Positions 42,424 through 51,486 of a DNA stretch of 64,000 bases are shown here, in pieces. Source of the DNA: Melioribacteraceae bacterium (GTDB lineage Bacteria; Bacteroidota; Ignavibacteria; Ignavibacteriales; Melioribacteraceae); the NCBI GenBank assembly GCA_019638015.1, contig JAHBUP010000001.1, positions 1,082,424 through 1,146,423 on the forward strand. The letters run 5' to 3'. Every line of letters starts with the position of its first letter. Position 1 is the first letter of the stretch. A program made the position numbers and the translations under genes. The notes beneath the pieces were generated by a model. The model made no database searches. It was given only the letters and a program-made list of their open reading frames with translations, and had not been told where the DNA came from.

Positions 42424-44526
42424 ATGAAAAAATTGTCATATCTATTACTAATTATATTCATATCCCTTCAAATAACCGCCCAGCCAAAATTAGAAGATGT
42501 AAAGTCGGAAAAATTTGATACGGGTAAAATGTGGTCATTTGATTATCCCCCGATTGAACATTTAGAAAAAACTTATGGATTCAAAGCTGATCAATCCTGG
42601 TTTGATGATGTAAGACTTTCAGCATTACGACTTCCTGGCTGTACCTCGTCATTTGTTAGTGCCGATGGATTGATGATGACAAATCATCATTGCGTAAGAG
42701 GTGTTTTAGATAGACTTAACCAGGAAGGTGAAGATATTGTAAAGAATGGATTTTTTGCTAAGGAGTTAACCGATGAAAGAAAAATTCCTAATTATTATGC
42801 AGACCAGCTTGTTTTAATTAAGGATGTTACAGCTGAAGTTGCTTTGGCTGCCGCTACAGGCTCTACTTCTGAAGAAAAAGCAAAAAATAAAGAAGATAAA
42901 ATTAAAGAGTTAACCGAGAGTTATAAAAATGAAACCGGTTTAACCTGCCAAATTGTATCTTTATTTAACGGCGCAAAATTTTCTCTGTATGGATATAAAA
43001 GATATAATGATATTCGTCTAGTGTTTGTACCTGATATGCCGATTGCATACTTCGGCGGTGATTTCGATAATTTTACATATCCTCGTTATAATCTCGATTG
43101 TGCATTCTTGCGTGCTTATGAAAATGATCAACCAGTTAATTCATCAGAGAATTTTTTCCAATTTTCTACTGCTGGAATTCAAGAAGGTGAACCCATATTT
43201 ACAGTTGGTAATCCAGGTACTACCCAGCGTTTAAAAACCATTTCTCAACTGGAATATTATAGAGATGTAACTTATAAAAACAATGCTTACATGCTAGATA
43301 CTTATTACAATATGCTTGAGGAATTAAAAAAGACAGAACCTTCCCGCGCAGCAGAATTTGAAGAAATCAAAGTACAGATTGGCAACAGCCAAAAAGTAAT
43401 TACCACCATTTATAAAGGATTAACCGATCCCTATTTAATGGCGCGCAAAAAAGATTTTCAGAAAAAATTGCAGGAAGCTGTTTGGAATAATCCTAACCTA
43501 AAAGATAAGTATGGTAAAGTTTGGGAGAACATTGATAAAACCAGAATGGAAATGAGAATTTATGGTCCAAAAATTACAGCTTATACATTTGGCCGTTTAA
43601 GCGCTCAATACTTTAATATGGCTCAAAAACTTTTCACACTTGCCGAAGAATTAAAAAAATCTGAGGAAGAAAGATTGCCAGAATATAAAGCAGAAAAATT
43701 ATCTGAAACTATAAAGTCAATCTATCCTGAAAAATTTGATGCTTTACTCGAAAACACAAAACTTGCAGTGCAGGCAGATCTAATTTCCATGAATCTTGGC
43801 GGCGATAAGGTTAATAATTTATTTGGTGGAAAAAAGGGAAAAGAAGCCGCAGAATTTATGTTGAAAAATTCTGTTTTTCGAAGTCGTGAAGCAGTGATTA
43901 AATTAGCTGAATCTGGTGCCGATAATATTTTATCCTCTAAAGATCCGGTTTTACTATTCGTTAAAGAAGCAAAAGAACAATTGCCAGAATTGCAAAAACA
44001 ATCTAAAGAGGTCACAAATACCGAGCAGGAATTTGATGATATGCTCGGCAGAGCTATTTTTGAGGTTTATGGAACATCAATTCCACCCGATGCAAATTTC
44101 ACGTTGAGAGTTAGTGATGGAACTCTCGCCAGCTTTGATTATAATGGTACTAAAGCGCCTCTGTTTACTACTTTTTATGGATTGTATGATAGATGGTATT
44201 CATTCAATAAACAATACCCATGGAATCTGAATGATAATTTCGCATCTAAACCAGCCGATTTAGATTTAAACACTCCATTCAATTTTATTTCTACAAATGA
44301 TATAGTTGGCGGAAACTCCGGCAGCGCAATCATCAATAAAAATGCGGAGGTTGTTGGTTTAGCATTCGACGGTAACATGGATAGTATTGTAGGTAATTTT
44401 ATTTATATGCCTCATAATAACCGATGCGTTGCCGTAGATTCCCGTGCAATGGTTACTTCTATTGATAAAGTTTACAAGGCAGAAAGAATAGCCAAAGAAT
44501 TAAAAGATGGAAAAATAAAAAAATAA
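42424..44526 (+). CDS. S46-family dipeptidyl-peptidase, DPP7-like
   Basis: 700 residues with signal peptide 1-19 (LLLIIFISLQITAQ). Trypsin-like catalytic residues: His in MTNHHCVRG (about 88-89), Asp in YFGGDFDNFTYPRY and Ser in VGGNSGSA (about S632). Eighteen residues after the Ser lies Gly in AFDGN; this position is Gly in DPP7 and Arg in DPP11, so a DPP7-type preference for hydrophobic P1 residues is expected. S46 enzymes release dipeptides in the periplasm and are found mainly in Bacteroidota-type bacteria. A close relative follows in tandem. The gene ends with a terminator at 44548. Confidence 0.94.
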   Translation: MKKLSYLLLIIFISLQITAQPKLEDVKSEKFDTGKMWSFDYPPIEHLEKTYGFKADQSWFDDVRLSALRLPGCTSSFVSADGLMMTNHHCVRGVLDRLNQEGEDIVKNGFFAKELTDERKIPNYYADQLVLIKDVTAEVALAAATGSTSEEKAKNKEDKIKELTESYKNETGLTCQIVSLFNGAKFSLYGYKRYNDIRLVFVPDMPIAYFGGDFDNFTYPRYNLDCAFLRAYENDQPVNSSENFFQFSTAGIQEGEPIFTVGNPGTTQRLKTISQLEYYRDVTYKNNAYMLDTYYNMLEELKKTEPSRAAEFEEIKVQIGNSQKVITTIYKGLTDPYLMARKKDFQKKLQEAVWNNPNLKDKYGKVWENIDKTRMEMRIYGPKITAYTFGRLSAQYFNMAQKLFTLAEELKKSEEERLPEYKAEKLSETIKSIYPEKFDALLENTKLAVQADLISMNLGGDKVNNLFGGKKGKEAAEFMLKNSVFRSREAVIKLAESGADNILSSKDPVLLFVKEAKEQLPELQKQSKEVTNTEQEFDDMLGRAIFEVYGTSIPPDANFTLRVSDGTLASFDYNGTKAPLFTTFYGLYDRWYSFNKQYPWNLNDNFASKPADLDLNTPFNFISTNDIVGGNSGSAIINKNAEVVGLAFDGNMDSIVGNFIYMPHNNRCVAVDSRAMVTSIDKVYKAERIAKELKDGKIKK

Positions 44527-44547
44527 TTTAAATGTATTATAATTAGA

Positions 44548-44588
44548 GGGTTGTTTCGAATAATCACAATTTGAAACAGCCCTTTTTT
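44548..44588 (+). terminator. Rho-independent terminator between the two S46 genes
   Basis: GGGTTGTTTC (44548-44557) pairs with GAAACAGCCC (44573-44582), with one T-G wobble, followed by six T. The second S46 gene therefore probably has its own promoter in the remaining 70 bp. Confidence 0.85.
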
Positions 44589-44660
44589 ATTTCGAAAAGT
44601 TCATCTAGAAATTATATATTTATTCCCGGAAATCATTCCCAAATACCATAAGGAAAAACT

Positions 44661-46796
44661 ATGAAAACTCGAAATACTCTCCTTATTTCAATAATATTTT
44701 TATCATTAACAAGTCTGCAGATTAATGCTCAATCAATCTATGAGCCTGTAGATATTTCAAAAGTGAAATCATCTTTAAAGGAATTTGGAACAATGTGGAC
44801 TTTCGACAGCGTTCCAATTGATTATTATGAAAAAGAGTATGGTTTTCGCCCAACACAAGAATGGCTTGATAAAGTAAGATTATCGGCACTTCAATTCGCA
44901 AATTGGTGCTCAGCCTCCTTTGTATCGGAGGATGGATTAATACTCACCAATCATCATTGCGGTCGGCAAGTTCTCCAACCACTTTCACCAGAAGGTAAGG
45001 ATTATTTAAGAGATGGTTATTATGCCGAAAGTTTGGATAAAGAACCCAAAATTCCAAACATATATTTTGATCAACTAATAATGATTCAAGATGTTTCGAG
45101 TGAAATTATAGACGCCATGAATTTGGGTAAAACTACCAAGGAAAAGGTCGAAAAAAGAGATTTGAAAATAAGAGAAATTGAATCGAAGTATTCAAATGAA
45201 ACAAAACTTGTCTGCAAGGTAGTTCAGCTTTATAATGGTGGAAAGTTTTCGCTTTATGGATACAAGAGATATAATGATATAAGATTAGTTATGGCGCCCG
45301 ATTTTCAAATTGCTTCCACAGGCTGGGATTGGGATAATTTTACTTATCCAAGGTATGAATTGGATTTTATGTTTTTTAGAGCTTATGAAAATAATAAGCC
45401 GGTAAAAACCGAAAACTATTTTAAGTTCAGTATAAAAGGCGCGGATGAAGGGGAGCTTGTTTTTGTAATAGGCAGACCCGGAAGTACACAAAGACAATTA
45501 TCTGTCGCTCAGCTCGAATATTTCAGAGATAAAACTTATAAATATAATCTCTCGATGATGAACGGGTTATATGATGTTTATTTTGAGCTATTTCAAAAGT
45601 ATCCCGAGCGCTATTCGGAACTTTTAAATATGGTTATGAGTATCGGAAATGGAAGAAAGTCGATTGCCGGAAGATATATGGCATTACGAGATGAATATAT
45701 TATGACCAAAAAAAGAGATTTTGAGAATCAAATAAAAGAAAAAGTATTCTCAGATAAATCTATGAAGGAAAAGTATGGACATATTTGGGAGGGGATTGCA
45801 AATGCAGTTGCCGAGCAGAGAAAAATAATTGACGATCTGGCAGCATTCTCGCTTCAATCTAGAAGCAGATCGATCTACTATGAAATTGCTGAAAAAGTAA
45901 TGAAGTATGCTTCACAAATGAAATTGAGTGAGAGTGATAGAGATCCCGATTATAAAAGTGATAAGATTAACTCTACACGTCAAAGTATTTTCCCTAAAGG
46001 GATTGATGTGGATTTTCAGAAAAAACTACTTCGAGCTCAGGCAAATTATATAAGGTCAATTTTAGGCGACGATAATTCCTTTATTCAACAGATGTATAAT
46101 GGCAACATAGATAATGCCGCGGCTGATTATTTAATTACTAAATCACAATTAACTTCTGAAGAAAAATTAAATGAACTATTCAAACTATCTCCGGATGAAA
46201 TACTAAACAGCGATGATCCATTTATTAAATTTTTATCGGTTTCAAAAGAGAAATTAAGTGTGCTTCGCCCCAAAATGATGGAGGCAGAAAATACTATCAC
46301 AGTACTAAATCAACTGCTTGGCGAAGTAATTTATATGGTATATGGAGATCAAATTCCTCCGGATGCTACCAGTACTCTTAGAATTTCCGAGGGGCGAGTT
46401 GAAGGTTATGAATATAATGGAACAGTTGCCCCAAGTAAAACAACATATTTTGGATTATGGGATAGATGGAATTCTTTTGGACGGAAAAATTATCCGTGGG
46501 GACTGCATCCACAGTGGCAAAAAATTCCGGAAGGTTTCGATCTTTCAGTTCCAATTGGATTTGCCTCATCGAATGATATTGTAGGAGGTAACTCCGGAAG
46601 CGCTTTAATTAATGTTAATAGAGAGGTCGTTGGAATTGCTCATGATGGAAATTTAGAGAGTCTGGCAGGCGATTTTATTTTTCTAAAGCAAAATAACAGA
46701 ACAGTATCTACCGATTCATGGGGATTGGTCGAATCGTTGAAACACATTTTTAAAACAAAAAGACTGGTTCAAGAATTAGAAACCGGCAAATTATAA
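44661..46796 (+). CDS. S46-family dipeptidyl-peptidase, tandem paralogue
   Basis: 711 residues with signal peptide 1-24 (SIIFLSLTSLQINAQ). Catalytic His in LTNHHCGRQ (about 98-99), Asp in GWDWDNFTYPRY and Ser in VGGNSGSA (about S645). The P1-specificity position is again Gly (AHDGN), so it also looks DPP7-like, but the preceding Phe of the first copy is His here and may shift preference. Similarity to the upstream copy along its length indicates an old tandem duplication. It would cooperate with PepF and the OPT transporter in peptide use (inference). Confidence 0.93.
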   Translation: MKTRNTLLISIIFLSLTSLQINAQSIYEPVDISKVKSSLKEFGTMWTFDSVPIDYYEKEYGFRPTQEWLDKVRLSALQFANWCSASFVSEDGLILTNHHCGRQVLQPLSPEGKDYLRDGYYAESLDKEPKIPNIYFDQLIMIQDVSSEIIDAMNLGKTTKEKVEKRDLKIREIESKYSNETKLVCKVVQLYNGGKFSLYGYKRYNDIRLVMAPDFQIASTGWDWDNFTYPRYELDFMFFRAYENNKPVKTENYFKFSIKGADEGELVFVIGRPGSTQRQLSVAQLEYFRDKTYKYNLSMMNGLYDVYFELFQKYPERYSELLNMVMSIGNGRKSIAGRYMALRDEYIMTKKRDFENQIKEKVFSDKSMKEKYGHIWEGIANAVAEQRKIIDDLAAFSLQSRSRSIYYEIAEKVMKYASQMKLSESDRDPDYKSDKINSTRQSIFPKGIDVDFQKKLLRAQANYIRSILGDDNSFIQQMYNGNIDNAAADYLITKSQLTSEEKLNELFKLSPDEILNSDDPFIKFLSVSKEKLSVLRPKMMEAENTITVLNQLLGEVIYMVYGDQIPPDATSTLRISEGRVEGYEYNGTVAPSKTTYFGLWDRWNSFGRKNYPWGLHPQWQKIPEGFDLSVPIGFASSNDIVGGNSGSALINVNREVVGIAHDGNLESLAGDFIFLKQNNRTVSTDSWGLVESLKHIFKTKRLVQELETGKL

Positions 46797-46819
46797 CAAC
46801 AAAGAGGAAAGGAATATGA

Positions 46820-47023
46820 ATGCAGCAAGAAGCAAAAGTGTTTCGATTTTCTCCGTGCGATGGCTCATGCCATTTAAATAGTGAAAGGAATCTATGCGTG
46901 AGCTGTTTTCGTACAATTGAAGAAATTATTTCATGGCATTCATACACACAAGAGTTTAAAGAATTAGTATATAAAAAAATTGAAGAAAGGAGATTATCTT
47001 TTCAAAGTAGGACTACTAAGTAA
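46820..47023 (+). CDS. DUF1289 family protein
   Basis: 67 residues. The signature CDGSCHLNSERNLCVSC followed by FRTIEEIISW is the DUF1289 pattern (Cys-x3-Cys-x8-Cys-x2-Cys, then an acidic-Trp helix), and the Cys set is likely to bind metal. GGAAAGGAA precedes the ATG at 46820. Its stop codon directly abuts the GTG of the cobalamin adenosyltransferase, so the two are cotranslated. The function of DUF1289 is not known; a link to cobalamin or metal handling is only suggested by this pairing. Confidence 0.85.
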   Translation: MQQEAKVFRFSPCDGSCHLNSERNLCVSCFRTIEEIISWHSYTQEFKELVYKKIEERRLSFQSRTTK

Positions 47024-47554
47024 GTGGAATTAAAAGAAGGATTTGTACACGTATATACCGGAGATGGAAAAGGAAAATCCACAGCAGCTATTGGGCTAGC
47101 CGTGCGTGCTGCAGGAGCCGGGTTGAAGTCATACATAATTCAGTTTATGAAGGATTATGACTATAGTGAATTGAAAATTCTTAAGTCGCTTCATGAATTT
47201 ATTGAAATGGATAAAGTTGGAAAAGATGACTTTGTTTTTAGAAAAGAACCAGCCCCAAGAGAAGAGATAGAATTAGCGGCAAATGCATTAATTAATGCTG
47301 AGATTAAAATGTTGGGTGGAGAATATGATTTGATTATTCTAGATGAAGCATGTGTTGCTATTTACTTTGGAATATTAAAGGAAGAAGAAATACTACAGTT
47401 TATCAATAAGAAACCTAAAGAAGTTGAACTAGTAATTACAGGAAGATATTGTCCTTCATCCATAATAGCTAAAGCCGATTTAGTTACCGATATGAAGGAG
47501 ATAAAGCATTATTATCAGAAAGGGATAGTTTCAAGAAAAGGAATTGATTGTTAA
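47024..47554 (+). CDS. cobO: Cob(I)alamin adenosyltransferase, CobA/CobO/BtuR type
   Basis: 176 residues from a GTG start placed directly after the DUF1289 stop. The P-loop VYTGDGKGKSTAAIGLAVRAAG starts at residue 10, and the Walker B-like LIILDEACVAI is near 107. VITGRYCPSSIIAKADLVTDM is the family's C-terminal signature (usually TGR...). It transfers the adenosyl group of ATP to cob(I)alamin to make coenzyme B12. No other B12 gene is nearby, so it may serve salvage. It is convergent with the ATP-grasp gene, whose stop begins at the next base. Confidence 0.93.
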   Translation: MELKEGFVHVYTGDGKGKSTAAIGLAVRAAGAGLKSYIIQFMKDYDYSELKILKSLHEFIEMDKVGKDDFVFRKEPAPREEIELAANALINAEIKMLGGEYDLIILDEACVAIYFGILKEEEILQFINKKPKEVELVITGRYCPSSIIAKADLVTDMKEIKHYYQKGIVSRKGIDC

Positions 47555-48604
47555 TTACTTCTTTTTTCTGCGGGCATAAGCAAAGTCAACTATTCTCTTT
47601 AATGTTTTTCTGTAAGAAAAACCGGCATATTTAGCGGATCTCATAAATCCGGCATCCTCTTGTAGATCGGGATTTGGATTAACTTCCAACACATATAACT
47701 TTTTATCTTTCTTCGAGAGTCTCATATCCACGCGGGTATAATCTCGTGTACCAACCAAATTTACAGCGCCAATAGCCATTTTCTCAGCTTCCAATCGCTG
47801 GGTATTTGTAAGTGGTGCCGGGCAAATTGGCAGCGTTTTATGATATGCTTCATGATGCGGATCCCACTTGGCCTGAAAACTAACAATTGGGTGGAGATGT
47901 TTGGGCATTGAAGAAAAATCAATTTCACTAATTGGGAGAACACGTTTTCTTTTATCCCCAAAGACCGCAACATTTAATTCGCGCCCCACAATAAATTCTT
48001 CCACAAGAGCGGGTTGTTCAAACATTCTAAAGACGTATTCAATTCTCTCTCTTAATTTTCTTGAATTACCAACTATTGAATTGTTATCTATACCAACACT
48101 CGCATCCTCAAATGCCGGTTTTACTATTAAGGGATAATTCAGACCAATCCTAAAGTTTTTTTCTAAACTTCTAATAAATTTGAATTTTGGGGTTCTAATT
48201 CCACTTGCGCTAATTATTCTCTTAGTTAAGGTTTTATTTTGACTTGTACTCAAGGCTGAGGGAGTGGCACCAGTATATGGAATTTCCAGAAGCTCCAATA
48301 GATCGGTAAATGTCGCTTCGAGACGGGGAATATCCTTATATAATTCTACTAAATTAAATATTACATCAGGCTTGTTATTTTTCAGATCCTCGAGAAATAC
48401 ATCAACATTGTCCTTTATATTCAAGGTATATGCTGAATAACCGATTTTCCGGAGCGATTCGGCCATGTACTCATATTCGAGTATGGGATCCACTCCGTCC
48501 AGTCCAAAATAGGGTTCAAACTCAAGATCAGTAACCTTTTTTCCTGATGATGGGGTGTACAATTCCGGGGCAGATTCATTATAAACTATAGCAACTTTCA
48601 TCAA
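47555..48604 (-). CDS. ATP-grasp ligase, D-alanine--D-alanine ligase-like
   Basis: 349 residues. The N-terminal domain (1-115) starts KVAIVYNESAPELY. The central and C-terminal ATP-grasp domains carry PLIVKPAFEDASVGI near 160, LVEEFIVGRELNVAVFGD near 200 and the metal-binding VLEVNPNPDL near 315. It is longer and more divergent than standard Ddl, with a lysine-rich tail (YARRKKK), so it may join other amino acids or peptides. It is divergent from a C39-like peptidase with only 86 bp between them. I call the ligase fold with confidence, the substrate not. Confidence 0.85.
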   Translation of the reverse strand: MMKVAIVYNESAPELYTPSSGKKVTDLEFEPYFGLDGVDPILEYEYMAESLRKIGYSAYTLNIKDNVDVFLEDLKNNKPDVIFNLVELYKDIPRLEATFTDLLELLEIPYTGATPSALSTSQNKTLTKRIISASGIRTPKFKFIRSLEKNFRIGLNYPLIVKPAFEDASVGIDNNSIVGNSRKLRERIEYVFRMFEQPALVEEFIVGRELNVAVFGDKRKRVLPISEIDFSSMPKHLHPIVSFQAKWDPHHEAYHKTLPICPAPLTNTQRLEAEKMAIGAVNLVGTRDYTRVDMRLSKKDKKLYVLEVNPNPDLQEDAGFMRSAKYAGFSYRKTLKRIVDFAYARRKKK

Positions 48605-48639
48605 TTCTCATATTTTTTTTTACAAAGTAAAGAAAATAG

Positions 48640-48669
48640 TTTGGTAATTCAAAAAGTTTACTATTTTTG
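48640..48669 (+). promoter_or_regulatory. Bacteroidota-type promoter before the C39-like gene
   Basis: TTTG (48640-48643) and TATTTTTG (48662-48669) match the -33 TTTG and -7 TAnnTTTG boxes of Bacteroidota, with an 18-bp spacer (19-21 is usual). The predicted leader is about 20 nt and contains AAGAGAAA before the ATG at 48691. Confidence 0.4.
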
Positions 48670-48690
48670 CGCAGACCAGCATAAGAGAAA

Positions 48691-49527
48691 ATGAGCTTCT
48701 ATCCACAACCCAACAAATATCAGTGCGGACCTTTTGCGTTAAAGCATGCATTAGTGATGCTTGGAATATTTAAAGAAGAAAATCAGATTGGAATAATTGC
48801 CGGATCCACTTGGTGGGCAGGTACAGATGAAATTGGATTAGCTCGCGCCGCACGAAGAGCAAATTGTAAACTAAAACATTTTCAATCCAGTAATCCCGAC
48901 GATGCCAGAAGAATGCTTATCAACGAATTGAAGAAGGGGCATCCTTGCATTCTAAGTGTTAAAAATTGGGAACATTGGAATACAGTTGTAAGCTATCAAA
49001 AAGGAAAATTTGTTGTTATCGACAGCGAGCATGATAAAGTTATTGAGGTACAAACATCCTCGCAATTATTGAGGATGTGGAGATACCTGGAAAAAGAAAC
49101 CGGAATTAAAAGCTATGATGGCTATGCAATAATTCCAAAATTCAAAACGCATACCAGAGCCAAATTTACTCCCGAAAAAGCAAAGTATGTTATGTATGAT
49201 AAAAATGAAGACCTCGCTCGCAAGTGGGATCAGTACACAAATGACTTAACTACTATCTGCAATCCGAGAACAAAATTAAGTTCGAACATCATTACATTTT
49301 CAGAATTTTTAAGGCGAAATGAAAATAATCTAATAAAAAGAATTTCGAGCTGGCATGGCGAACCTACCTATTCGGAGCTGAAGAAAATTTTAAGCAACAT
49401 GAAGTTTATTGCTGATGTGTATGATTTAATTATCCCGATAGATGAGGAAAAAAGAGCTTGTATTGATGTCTCCTCTTTATTAATGATGTATGCGTGCGGA
49501 AAATATGGTATGAATCCTATTTACTAA
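48691..49527 (+). CDS. C39-like papain-fold cysteine peptidase
   Basis: 278 residues with no signal peptide. The N-terminal 130 residues match the peptidase C39-like fold: Cys12 in QCGPFALKHAL, His95 in WEHWNTVVSY and Asp111 in FVVIDSEHD complete the triad. The C-terminal half (about 140-278) is helical and not recognised, with the charged segment KFTPEKAKYVMYDKNEDLARKW. C39 domains usually cut after double-Gly leaders in ABC exporters; this one is a stand-alone cytosolic protein. The divergent ATP-grasp ligase suggests opposing ligation and cleavage of a peptide bond (inference). Confidence 0.8.
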   Translation: MSFYPQPNKYQCGPFALKHALVMLGIFKEENQIGIIAGSTWWAGTDEIGLARAARRANCKLKHFQSSNPDDARRMLINELKKGHPCILSVKNWEHWNTVVSYQKGKFVVIDSEHDKVIEVQTSSQLLRMWRYLEKETGIKSYDGYAIIPKFKTHTRAKFTPEKAKYVMYDKNEDLARKWDQYTNDLTTICNPRTKLSSNIITFSEFLRRNENNLIKRISSWHGEPTYSELKKILSNMKFIADVYDLIIPIDEEKRACIDVSSLLMMYACGKYGMNPIY

Positions 49528-49550
49528 CTGAGAACTAAGAGTTTAGAGGT

Positions 49551-50108
49551 ATGAAAAGACATAATAAAATATTGGGGAAAGAGAATACAGCACTTCTAGT
49601 TATCGACATTCAAGAAAAAATTCTTCCGGTTATTAATCAAGCAGAGGCTGTTATACAAAATTCTCTTAAACTCGTTAAAGGTTTTAAAGTATTGAATCTC
49701 CCAATTTATTATACCGAACAGTACCCAAAGGGATTAGGTCCAACTGAACCGAAATTAAAAGAAGAATTAATAAATGCTAATTATTATGATAAAATGACTT
49801 TTAGCTGTTCCGGTGCTGTTGGGTTATTTAATCAATTTAAAGAGAATAATATTAATACCATTGTTGTGTGTGGAGTTGAAACCCACGTTTGTGTAATCCA
49901 GACAGTACTTGATCTACTCGCCAACGATTTTAATGTATTTGTAGCCGCTGACGCGGTTTCATCCCGCTTAGAGTACAACAAAATAATAGCATTAAGTAGA
50001 ATGGAAAAACAGGGCGCCGAAATTTCTGTGACTGAATCAATCTTGTTTGAGATGTTGAATGTATGCGGAACAGATCAATTCAAAATCATTTCCAAACTTG
50101 TTAAGTAA
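49551..50108 (+). CDS. Isochorismatase-family cysteine hydrolase
   Basis: 185 residues, cytosolic. The expected Asp-Lys-Cys triad is visible: Asp in LLVIDIQEK (near 19), Lys in YDKMTFSC (near 83) and the nucleophile Cys in VVCGVETHVCVIQT (near 113-114 within THVC). The family includes nicotinamidases and other amide hydrolases; no specific substrate can be given. A ribosome site GAGG precedes the ATG. It follows the C39-like gene by 23 bp on the same strand and overlaps the next small gene by one base. Confidence 0.88.
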   Translation: MKRHNKILGKENTALLVIDIQEKILPVINQAEAVIQNSLKLVKGFKVLNLPIYYTEQYPKGLGPTEPKLKEELINANYYDKMTFSCSGAVGLFNQFKENNINTIVVCGVETHVCVIQTVLDLLANDFNVFVAADAVSSRLEYNKIIALSRMEKQGAEISVTESILFEMLNVCGTDQFKIISKLVK

Positions 50109-50296
50109 TGTTAGATAACCCTTATCTTATAATCAGAATCATAATAATACTTTCAGCGGTCGCATATTTAATATACAGATTTGAGGTAATTATGATGATC
50201 ATCGATTTAATAAGAGGACAAAAGACTAATCCGGATGAAGAGATTAATAAAAAAGTTGAGGAATTGTTAAATAAGATGGGGGATAAGAAAAGTTAA
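50108..50296 (+). CDS. Small single-span membrane protein, unknown
   Basis: 62 residues. One hydrophobic helix at about 6-22 (YLIIRIIIILSAVAYLIY), then a second moderately hydrophobic stretch and a charged tail (PDEEINKKVEELLNKMGDKK). The ATG overlaps the stop of the isochorismatase gene (TAATG), which suggests coupled translation. It converges on the SixA-like gene. No family recognised. Confidence 0.6.
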   Translation: MLDNPYLIIRIIIILSAVAYLIYRFEVIMMIIDLIRGQKTNPDEEINKKVEELLNKMGDKKS

Positions 50297-50796
50297 TCTT
50301 TATCAAAATACTTTTTAGGAAACTCAAAAAACAAAACTTTACCAATATCTTTACTAATCTCAGCCCACGAATTGATCCATAATTCAATACCAACAATACC
50401 GCATGTAGGCATATTCCACCTAAATTCTTTTGTTAAATTATCCGCAAACATTGAAATAGTTGGGTTATGACCAAATAAGATTGTTGAATTATAATTATCA
50501 CTTAATTCTTTTACGACACAATATAAATCAGTTAAACTGGCCTCATATATTCTTTCATCCCTCAAAATCTCACTTTCTTTAAAATTGAAAAAAGAAGCGA
50601 ACTCTTTAGCGGTGGAAATAGCCCTGGATGCAGGACTCGAAACCAAAAGATCGATTCGACCGATTTTGTCATTTAAAAGCTTAGCCATAAAGGGTGCATC
50701 TCGTAATCCTCTTTTGTTTAATGGCCTTTCAAAATCGGAGTGAGAAGGATTATCCCAGCTAGATTTTGCATGCCGAACGAGATAAAGATGTTTCAT
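50293..50796 (-). CDS. sixA: SixA-like histidine phosphatase
   Basis: 167 residues of the histidine phosphatase superfamily. The catalytic RHG-type motif reads LVRHAKSSWD (His9), SSPASRAISTAKEF is the second active-site segment, and the second His is in LFGHNPTI. SixA removes phosphate from His-phosphorylated proteins. It overlaps the small membrane protein gene by 4 bp at its end, in convergent orientation, and lies 12 bp after the HD-domain gene on the same strand, so the two are likely one unit. Confidence 0.9.
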   Translation of the reverse strand: MKHLYLVRHAKSSWDNPSHSDFERPLNKRGLRDAPFMAKLLNDKIGRIDLLVSSPASRAISTAKEFASFFNFKESEILRDERIYEASLTDLYCVVKELSDNYNSTILFGHNPTISMFADNLTKEFRWNMPTCGIVGIELWINSWAEISKDIGKVLFFEFPKKYFDKD

Positions 50797-50808
50797 CGAA
50801 TATATACT

Positions 50809-51414
50809 TTATTTAGTGTTGAGAGCATCGAGTTGTAATTGAAGCTTTTTAATTACTGATTCTTTATTGATTGAAAAATTTTTTAACGCATAATCGGTAA
50901 AAAATCTATGGCGATTAAGAAAATCAATTGTCTGCACCAGCCATTCACTTTCAGTAAGCTTTCTTTTTAACGTATTTTCCAGTTCCGACCGGTATAGGTC
51001 ATTCTGTTCAAAAAATACTTCTCTCCCGATATGATTTAAATCCGCATCGCACATAATCATTTCTAATTTTGTTTTGGGAGATTGAGGTACCTTAGTTGCA
51101 AGTACACATCCAATAATTATATCAGTCTTATCATGAGGGAAATGAATTTCATTCAAGAATTGACTGGCAAACATAGCGCTTATTTCTTCATGCCCTTCAG
51201 TTCGTTCAATATATCCAAGATCATGAAACCAAGCCGCAATTTGGATTAGCTCCATATCTTCGGGATTTAGGTTTTCACCAATTCCAATTTCGATTGCTGA
51301 ATTCAATACATTTTTAGTGTGAGCAAAATTATGATATGTTCTTGATGAGGGGGTTTTTGTCATCAGAATTGAGCTTACATATTCTTCTGTTTGTTGAAGA
51401 ATTGACTTATGCAT
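50809..51414 (-). CDS. HD-domain metal-dependent phosphohydrolase
   Basis: 201 residues. HD superfamily metal-site pattern: His in TYHNFAHTKNV, HD in WFHDLGYIERTEGHEE and Asp in MCDADLNHIG. Single-domain HD proteins of this size act on nucleotides or related phosphoesters; the substrate is unknown. It starts 72 bp from the cbb3 operon's last gene, on the same strand, and is followed by the SixA-like gene. Being downstream of the oxidase operon probably reflects chance, because the gap contains no shared stop/start coupling. Confidence 0.85.
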   Translation of the reverse strand: MHKSILQQTEEYVSSILMTKTPSSRTYHNFAHTKNVLNSAIEIGIGENLNPEDMELIQIAAWFHDLGYIERTEGHEEISAMFASQFLNEIHFPHDKTDIIIGCVLATKVPQSPKTKLEMIMCDADLNHIGREVFFEQNDLYRSELENTLKRKLTESEWLVQTIDFLNRHRFFTDYALKNFSINKESVIKKLQLQLDALNTK

Positions 51415-51486
51415 TGCGATCCAAAATTTTACATTTAAACTTAAAAAAATAATAAGTGATAAAGTATAATTGTTTTATTATTGTGA

